A DNA stretch of 9,995 nucleotides from Methanimicrococcus sp. Its GTDB lineage: Archaea > Halobacteriota > Methanosarcinia > Methanosarcinales > Methanosarcinaceae. The position numbers and the translations under genes are program-made. Location of the stretch: positions 1-9,995 of the forward strand of contig WRNK01000027.1 of NCBI GenBank assembly GCA_009776675.1, read 5' to 3'. The notes under the pieces are model-generated. The model was not told where the DNA came from and ran no database searches. It was given only the letters and a program-made list of their open reading frames with translations. This document shows positions 6,697 to 9,995 of the stretch, piece by piece; position 1 is the stretch's first letter; every line of letters starts with the position of its first letter.

Positions 6697-6772
6697 TCTT
6701 CAATCAAGTTTTGTGGTCAGTTCTTTAATCCATGATTTTTTTGGCTTTTTGTGCAAAGCCCCCTCTACCGAA

Positions 6773-6781
6773 ATATACATG
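6773..6781 (+). promoter_or_regulatory. TATA box of the lipoprotein gene
   Basis: ATATACATG, preceded by ACCGAA as a possible BRE, lies about 55 bases before the ATG at 6829. This allows a start near 6800 and a short leader. Confidence 0.5.
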
Positions 6782-6828
6782 TATTATTTTTACACTAATA
6801 ACTCTGCCAATAAATGGTGGGGGAAAAA

Positions 6829-7287
6829 ATGAAAACAAAGACATCCATTTTATTAATTGTGACTATGATGCTTGTTACATGCCTTTGTGCCGGTTGTTTA
6901 GGCGGCACTGATTCAAGCAGCAGCAGGAATTCAAGCAGCATTTTAGCAGACAGTTATGTTATCGGTACATGGAGTACTCAAGACGATCAAGCAGTGATAT
7001 ACGACAACGAGAATCAAACATCTGGCACTGAAAATTTGACAATCACATTCAACAAAAGCAACTACACAATCAAAGCAGATTCATGCAACTTAGCCGGACA
7101 ATGGGAAAGTGTTTACATTAGTGAATATTCTTTAGCCCAATATCCGGGAGCCCTCGGATATTATCTGCTATATGGCAACAAAGGCACTGATGAAGCCATC
7201 GGATATGCCGTGCTTTACGAAAAAGAATTGTACGTCTATATTGTCGATGGTGATTTAGTCTTTTCCGCAGTAACAAAACAACAATGA
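6829..7287 (+). CDS. Small secreted lipoprotein of unknown function
   Basis: A 152-residue protein with a lipoprotein signal peptide: Lys-containing start MKTKTS, hydrophobic core ILLIVTMMLVTCL, then a lipobox ending AGC, so Cys22 or the following LCAGC cysteine would be lipidated. A Ser-rich linker (SSSSRNSSS) leads to a compact, probably beta-rich domain opening with YVIGTWSTQDDQAVIYD. That opening resembles small lipocalin-like 'GTW' domains. At least five N-glycosylation sequons are visible (NSS, NQT, NLT, NKS, NYT), consistent with an exposed archaeal surface protein. ATG 6829 is preferred over the in-frame ATG 6814 because GGGGGAA (6818-6824) lies between them. It is flanked by its own promoter and terminator, so it is monocistronic. 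Confidence 0.75.
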   Translation: MKTKTSILLIVTMMLVTCLCAGCLGGTDSSSSRNSSSILADSYVIGTWSTQDDQAVIYDNENQTSGTENLTITFNKSNYTIKADSCNLAGQWESVYISEYSLAQYPGALGYYLLYGNKGTDEAIGYAVLYEKELYVYIVDGDLVFSAVTKQQ

Positions 7288-7320
7288 AGTGACCATTTTT
7301 GGTCACTCTTAATTTATTTC
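7288..7320 (+). terminator. Hairpin terminator after the lipoprotein gene
   Basis: AGTGACC (7288-7294) pairs perfectly with GGTCACT (7301-7307) around a T-rich loop. CTTAATTTATTTCTCC and further T-runs follow. Confidence 0.75.
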
Positions 7321-7365
7321 TCCTTCTTTTTTGACTTTTCGCACAAAGCTCATTTTGACAAAATC

Positions 7366-7375
7366 TTTTTATATA
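7366..7375 (+). promoter_or_regulatory. Strong TATA box upstream of the rps19e region
   Basis: TTTTTATATA matches the archaeal TATA consensus closely. Transcription would begin near 7396-7400, almost 375 bases ahead of rps19e, at the left edge of the hairpin-rich stretch. Confidence 0.6.
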
Positions 7376-7397
7376 TTCATCCTATTGATAGGTTCAT

Positions 7398-7705
7398 TTG
7401 AGTCATAATTATTTCAGAGTTCCGTTTCGGCCCTGGGATACTGAAATAACCATTCAAAAAAAATCATTCAATGCTTCAGCCAGCGTCGTATTGAATGTGA
7501 GACATAATCCGAACGAACCGATCATCAATTTATCGAGTCAATTCTTTACGAAAAGACCGGGAAAAATGCGGGGCGTTTTGTACGTTATCAATACAAGCAT
7601 GTACCATGTTGTATTCGCCGCTTATATTAGCGGTTGCATTTTTTCTAATCGGGCTGACATAAAATTTGGACTTTTTTTATTGAGACGGTGTTTGGTACCC
7701 TCAAT
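7398..7705 (+). ncRNA. Candidate structured RNA or rps19e leader
   Basis: Several perfect stems follow one another. They are TTATTTCAG (7409-7417) with CTGAAATAA (7441-7449); CATTCAAT (7465-7472) with ATTGAATG (7490-7497); AATACAA-g-CAT (7590-7600) with ATG-TTGTATT (7606-7615); CCGCT (7618-7622) with AGCGG (7629-7633), followed by a T-run at 7639-7644; and ATTGAG..GGT (7679-7689) with ACC-CTCAAT (7697-7705). The first stem begins about 10 bases after the expected transcription start. This could be an independent RNA of about 245 nt ending at the T-run, or an attenuator-type leader. I see no RNase P RNA or SRP RNA signatures. A competing ORF (7398-7763) covers the same stretch. Confidence 0.4.
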
Positions 7706-7763
7706 GCTGACATATTTCAGAATATGGGGTGCAACTCAAGTACGAGATTATCAAATTCAGTAA
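7398..7763 (+). CDS. Doubtful ORF upstream of rps19e, 121 codons
   Basis: An open frame from TTG 7398 to a TAA nine bases before the rps19e ATG. In its favour are the operon-like spacing, a TATA box about 25 bases before the TTG (leaderless translation possible) and 366 bases without a stop in AT-rich DNA. Against it: the product matches no family I recognise, there is no Shine-Dalgarno site, and the same bases form several perfect hairpins, one followed by a T-run. It may be a chance ORF over a structured RNA, or a decayed gene. Confidence 0.22.
   Translation: MSHNYFRVPFRPWDTEITIQKKSFNASASVVLNVRHNPNEPIINLSSQFFTKRPGKMRGVLYVINTSMYHVVFAAYISGCIFSNRADIKFGLFLLRRCLVPSMLTYFRIWGATQVRDYQIQ
7618..7645 (+). 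terminator. Terminator- or attenuator-like hairpin before rps19e
   Basis: CCGCT/AGCGG stem with a TATATT loop, followed by TTGCATTTTTTC. It lies inside the open frame 7398-7763 and about 140 bases before rps19e, so it could end a short RNA or attenuate readthrough. Confidence 0.4.
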
Positions 7764-7772
7764 GGAGATATA

Positions 7773-8225
7773 ATGACAACAGCATACGATGTTCCTGCGG
7801 CAGACTTAATCAGCAAAGTCGCAGAAAAATTTAAAGAAAATGACAAAATCGTGCCGCCAAACTGGGCAGAATTTGTCAAAACCGGTGCTCACAAAGAATT
7901 TCCGCCTATCCAAAAAGACTGGTGGTTTATCAGATGTGCCGCCGTCCTGAGGTCCATTTACATGAACGGTCCGATCGGTATCGAAAGACTTTCATCTGTT
8001 TATGGCGGAAAGCAAGACCGCGGATCCAAAGCTTACAGAAAAGTAAAAGGCAGCGGATCAATTCTTAGGAAAGCTGTTCAGCAGCTTGAAGCGGCAGGCT
8101 ATGTCCAAAAAACCGATAAAACCGGCAGAGTTGTTGCAGGTCCCGGCAGAGCACTGCTTGACAACACAGCTCATGAATTGAAAGGAGAACTTCTCCAAAA
8201 GTACCCCGGGCTTAAAAATTACTAA
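7773..8225 (+). CDS. rps19e: 30S ribosomal protein S19e
   Basis: A 150-residue archaeal S19e of normal length. Characteristic stretches are the start [50 protein letters not shown], the winged-helix portion [14 protein letters not shown] and [16 protein letters not shown]. The protein belongs to the head of the small subunit and is restricted to archaea and eukaryotes; in yeast and humans it is needed for 18S rRNA maturation. GGAG (7765-7768) precedes ATG 7773. It leads the cluster that continues with PDCD5, a PP-loop ATPase, L39e and L31e. Confidence 0.97.
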   Translation: MTTAYDVPAADLISKVAEKFKENDKIVPPNWAEFVKTGAHKEFPPIQKDWWFIRCAAVLRSIYMNGPIGIERLSSVYGGKQDRGSKAYRKVKGSGSILRKAVQQLEAAGYVQKTDKTGRVVAGPGRALLDNTAHELKGELLQKYPGLKNY

Positions 8226-8257
8226 ATGAACTGTTTCACAAAATTCTGAGATCAAAT

Positions 8258-8392
8258 ATGAGTCAAAAGAATCAGATGAATCAAAAGAATCAGACGAATC
8301 AAATGAATCAGACGAATCAAATGAATCAGAATGTGACAGATCAAAACAATCAGTCCGGTCTTTTCAAGATGATTATTAAAGAGGTGTTTTGA
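8258..8392 (+). CDS. Asn/Gln-repeat micro-ORF between rps19e and the PDCD5-family gene
   Basis: A 44-codon frame opens at ATG 8258 and closes with TGA inside the ribosome-binding region of the next gene, one base before its ATG. Residues 4-24 are seven XNQ triplets (KNQ, MNQ, KNQ, TNQ, MNQ, TNQ, MNQ). The end is non-repetitive and partly hydrophobic (SGLFKMIIKEVF). No Shine-Dalgarno site is evident before 8258, so it may instead be a leader or a short upstream ORF coupling translation into PDCD5. I know no family; function is not assignable. Confidence 0.35.
   Translation: MSQKNQMNQKNQTNQMNQTNQMNQNVTDQNNQSGLFKMIIKEVF
8267..8329 (+). repeat. 9-bp tandem repeat with GAATCA core
   Basis: Seven consecutive units of the form (A-A/T/C-G)-AAT-CA(A/G), with no indels and the reading frame preserved. 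Changes are limited to the second and last positions of the unit. The GAATCA core is shared with the complement of the 12-bp minisatellite at 6469-6696. Confidence 0.9.
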
Positions 8393-8393
8393 A

Positions 8394-8744
8394 ATGGATA
8401 ACGAGCTTGAAGAAATTCGCCGTAGACGACTTATGCAAATGCAAGAGCAGCAATCACAGGCACAAATGAGCCCGGAGCAGGCTGCTTACCAGCAGGAGCA
8501 GGCAAAAGCAGAAATGGACGCCAGAAAGCAAGAGCTTTTGAGAAAAATTTTAACACCGGAAGCTCGCGAGCGTTTAACCACACTTCGCATGTCTCGTCCG
8601 ACATTGGTTGAACAATTGGAAATACAATTGCTTTCACTGGCTCAAAGTGGCCGTCTTCAAAATATGATTGATGACGAACAATTAAAGCAGCTTTTGGCGC
8701 AAATTCAGCCGCCGAAAAGAGAAACCTCGATCAAAAGAATGTAA
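8394..8744 (+). CDS. PDCD5/TFAR19-family DNA-binding protein
   Basis: A 116-residue protein matching the archaeal PDCD5 family in length and order. The N-terminal helix ELEEIRRRRLMQMQEQQ is charged and Gln-rich. A helical core follows (RKILTPEARERLTTLRMSRP, then VEQLEIQLLSLAQSGRLQ), with a basic tail PPKRETSIKRM. Archaeal members are three-helix-bundle proteins with nucleic-acid affinity; the eukaryotic homologue is PDCD5. Its constant place beside S19e suggests a link to ribosome or chaperonin work, but that is inference. GAGGTG (8381-8386) lies before ATG 8394. Arginine is mostly CGN here (8 of 13) with no AGG. Confidence 0.95.
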   Translation: MDNELEEIRRRRLMQMQEQQSQAQMSPEQAAYQQEQAKAEMDARKQELLRKILTPEARERLTTLRMSRPTLVEQLEIQLLSLAQSGRLQNMIDDEQLKQLLAQIQPPKRETSIKRM

Positions 8745-8810
8745 TTTCAAAAAATTCTTGAAAAAATGACAACTTTAGAAATAAAAAATCAAAAAAATGA
8801 TGTGTAAATC

Positions 8811-9425
8811 ATGAAAGCTCATGTATTGTTCAGCGGTGGAAAAGACAGTTCATTGTCAGCCCTCCTCCTTGAACCGCACTTTGACATACAACTTGTCACA
8901 TGCAACTTCGGCATTTTGCCGACAAGTCCGGTCGCACAAGAAATTGCCAAAGAATTGGGTTTTTCGCACCAAATTATTACCCCTGGCATAGACATATTAA
9001 ACAAAGCTGTAGAAATGGTCAAAACAGACGGATTTGTCAACAATGCGATCAACAGCATTCACCGTCAAGTTCTCTTCATGCTGGCGCAAAATAAGGATGT
9101 TTCACTTATTGCCGACGGTTTAAGACGAGATGACCGTGTTCCGCGTTTGGATCTTTCGGAAATCCAAAGCTTTGAAGACAAAAACAAAGTGCTCTACTGC
9201 AGTCCGCTTATGGGTTTTGGGCGTGCCGCCATCAATAAATTGATTGAATCCAACCTTGTCATCACAGAAGAAGAAAGCGCAGGCATGTTGAAATGCGATT
9301 ATGAAGCCGAACTTCGCGAATGTTTAACACGCGACATCGGTGCAGACAAAGCAAGCGCATATTTTCCCAAATCACACAAACAATCCCGTGTGATTTCAAG
9401 AATAAAAAAAGCCAACCGGGCATGA
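8811..9425 (+). CDS. PP-loop (N-type ATP pyrophosphatase) family protein
   Basis: A 204-residue protein with the PP-loop signature SGGKDSS at residues 8-14, directly after the first strand (AHVLF). Later motifs are GFVNNAINSIHRQVLFMLAQ, a DGLRRDDRVPRLDLSEIQSFED stretch, and a Lys/Arg-rich end (SRVISRIKKANRA). The superfamily adenylates substrates such as tRNA bases, amides or thiolation targets. Archaeal members in this ribosomal neighbourhood are usually annotated only as 'alpha hydrolase' or ATP-binding protein, so the substrate is unknown. An RNA-modification role is suggested by context only. The start is ATG 8811 with a weak upstream TGATGTG. The 66-base gap before it is A-rich and empty. 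Confidence 0.88.
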   Translation: MKAHVLFSGGKDSSLSALLLEPHFDIQLVTCNFGILPTSPVAQEIAKELGFSHQIITPGIDILNKAVEMVKTDGFVNNAINSIHRQVLFMLAQNKDVSLIADGLRRDDRVPRLDLSEIQSFEDKNKVLYCSPLMGFGRAAINKLIESNLVITEEESAGMLKCDYEAELRECLTRDIGADKASAYFPKSHKQSRVISRIKKANRA

Positions 9426-9464
9426 ATTGAAATATTAAGCTTATATCATAAAAAGGTGTTTGAA

Positions 9465-9620
9465 ATGAGTAAAAATTTAAAAGGACAGAAAAAGAGACTC
9501 GCAAAGGCCCACATCCAAAACGCGCGCGTTCCGATTTGGGTCATCGTGAAGACAAAAAGAAATGTCACCTCTCACCCGAAGAGACGCCACTGGAGAAGAT
9601 CCAGCATGCGATTGAAGTGA
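9465..9620 (+). CDS. rpl39e: 50S ribosomal protein L39e
   Basis: A 51-residue, highly basic protein with the full archaeal L39e pattern: start [16 protein letters not shown], centre [15 protein letters not shown] and ending [16 protein letters not shown]39e lines the peptide exit tunnel of the large subunit. GGTG (9455-9458) lies 6 bases before ATG 9465. It is followed by L31e after 41 bases, the usual archaeal order. Confidence 0.96.
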   Translation: MSKNLKGQKKRLAKAHIQNARVPIWVIVKTKRNVTSHPKRRHWRRSSMRLK

Positions 9621-9661
9621 TGACAGCATCGTTGTGAAAATGAAAATGAAGGTGATTTAAA

Positions 9662-9925
9662 ATGGCAGATATTGTTAAAGAACAAATCTACACAATCCCG
9701 TTAAGAGGCGTCAAAATGGCACCCCGCTGGAAACGGGCGAACAAGGCAATGGTTTTAATCAGAGCCTATCTTGAAAGACACATGAAAGTTGAAGCAGACA
9801 AAATTAAAATTGATAAATCTATCAATGAACGCGTCTGGGAACGCGGCTGTGAAAAACCGCCGTCATTCATTCGCGTTAAAGCTGCAAAATACGACGACGG
9901 AGAAGTTCAGGCAGAAGTTGCCTGA
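9662..9925 (+). CDS. rpl31e: 50S ribosomal protein L31e
   Basis: An 87-residue archaeal L31e of standard length. Diagnostic stretches are [36 protein letters not shown] and [20 protein letters not shown], with an acidic tail. L31e sits near the tunnel exit of the large subunit. GGTGAT (9651-9656) lies 5 bases before the ATG. It is cotranscribed with L39e and probably with the downstream aIF6. Confidence 0.97.
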   Translation: MADIVKEQIYTIPLRGVKMAPRWKRANKAMVLIRAYLERHMKVEADKIKIDKSINERVWERGCEKPPSFIRVKAAKYDDGEVQAEVA

Positions 9926-9956
9926 TTTTTCCTCTTTGTAAAAAATAAGAATAATT

Positions 9957-9995
9957 ATGCAAACAATAAAAATCATGGATACCTCGACACTCGGG
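9957..9995 (+). CDS. eif6: Start of a probable translation initiation factor aIF6 gene (truncated by window)
   Basis: Thirteen codons, MQTIKIMDTSTLG, run to the window edge. The call rests mainly on gene order: L39e, L31e and aIF6 are neighbours in many euryarchaea. The short hydrophobic strand followed by a Leu-Gly pair fits an aIF6 beginning, but 13 residues are too few for proof. No Shine-Dalgarno site is visible in the 31-base gap after L31e. aIF6 would act as the 50S anti-association and maturation factor. Confidence 0.5.
   Translation, partial: MQTIKIMDTSTLG

Noticed and set aside
6459..6707. Minus-strand ORF through the minisatellite encoding (KNQP)n from a TTG start
   Set aside because: It is made almost wholly of the repeat, has no ribosome binding site and ends right after the array; open frames are expected when the unit is a multiple of three.
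6743..6760. GGCTTT/AAAGCC hairpin as a terminator
   Set aside because: The T-run lies before the stem rather than after it on the plus strand, and the minus strand would give an A-run.
7398..7705. RNase P RNA or SRP RNA
   Set aside because: The conserved RNase P and SRP sequence signatures were not found, and the GC content is too low for typical archaeal examples.

Overview
The window reads as a chromosomal segment of a moderately AT-rich euryarchaeon, most likely a methanogen of the Methanosarcinales type. The evidence is a run of archaeal/eukaryotic-type translation genes (S19e, PDCD5-like, L39e, L31e and the start of a probable aIF6), archaeal SepF, a ZPR1 zinc-finger protein, an MCT-1-like PUA protein, TATA-box promoters and GGTGAT-type ribosome binding sites, some in front of TTG starts. 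The family-level placement is inference.

Layout. Bases 1-234 are the C-terminal end of a membrane-bound ion-pumping pyrophosphatase, followed by a hairpin terminator. Bases 389-874 encode a PUA-domain RNA-binding protein. Bases 1067-4927 hold three genes that look like an inserted accessory cassette: a TPR-like, CxxC-pair and coiled-coil protein; a zinc-ribbon protein of unknown function; and an SPFH (YdjI/COG4260-type) protein with two C-terminal zinc ribbons. This cassette is bracketed by two related copies of the sepF promoter and 5' leader (about 930-1069 and 5065-5212). sepF (5210-5593) follows, then the ZPR1-type gene (5728-6372).

Bases 6373-6828 carry no convincing gene. They hold a 19-copy, 12-bp minisatellite and the promoter of a small glycosylation-prone lipoprotein (6829-7287). 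Bases 7308-7772 contain a strong TATA box followed by a dense set of perfect hairpins. This stretch is either a structured RNA or leader in front of rps19e, or a poorly recognisable ORF.

From 7773 to the end lies the conserved information-processing cluster: S19e, an unusual Asn/Gln-repeat micro-ORF, the PDCD5-family protein, a PP-loop ATPase, L39e, L31e and a 13-codon start of a probable aIF6.

The housekeeping genes serve translation (ribosomal proteins, PUA protein, ZPR1, aIF6), division (SepF) and bioenergetics (pyrophosphatase). The most novel part is the SPFH/zinc-ribbon cassette placed exactly between two sepF-type leaders. The structured region before rps19e and the two GAATCA-core repeat tracts come next in interest.
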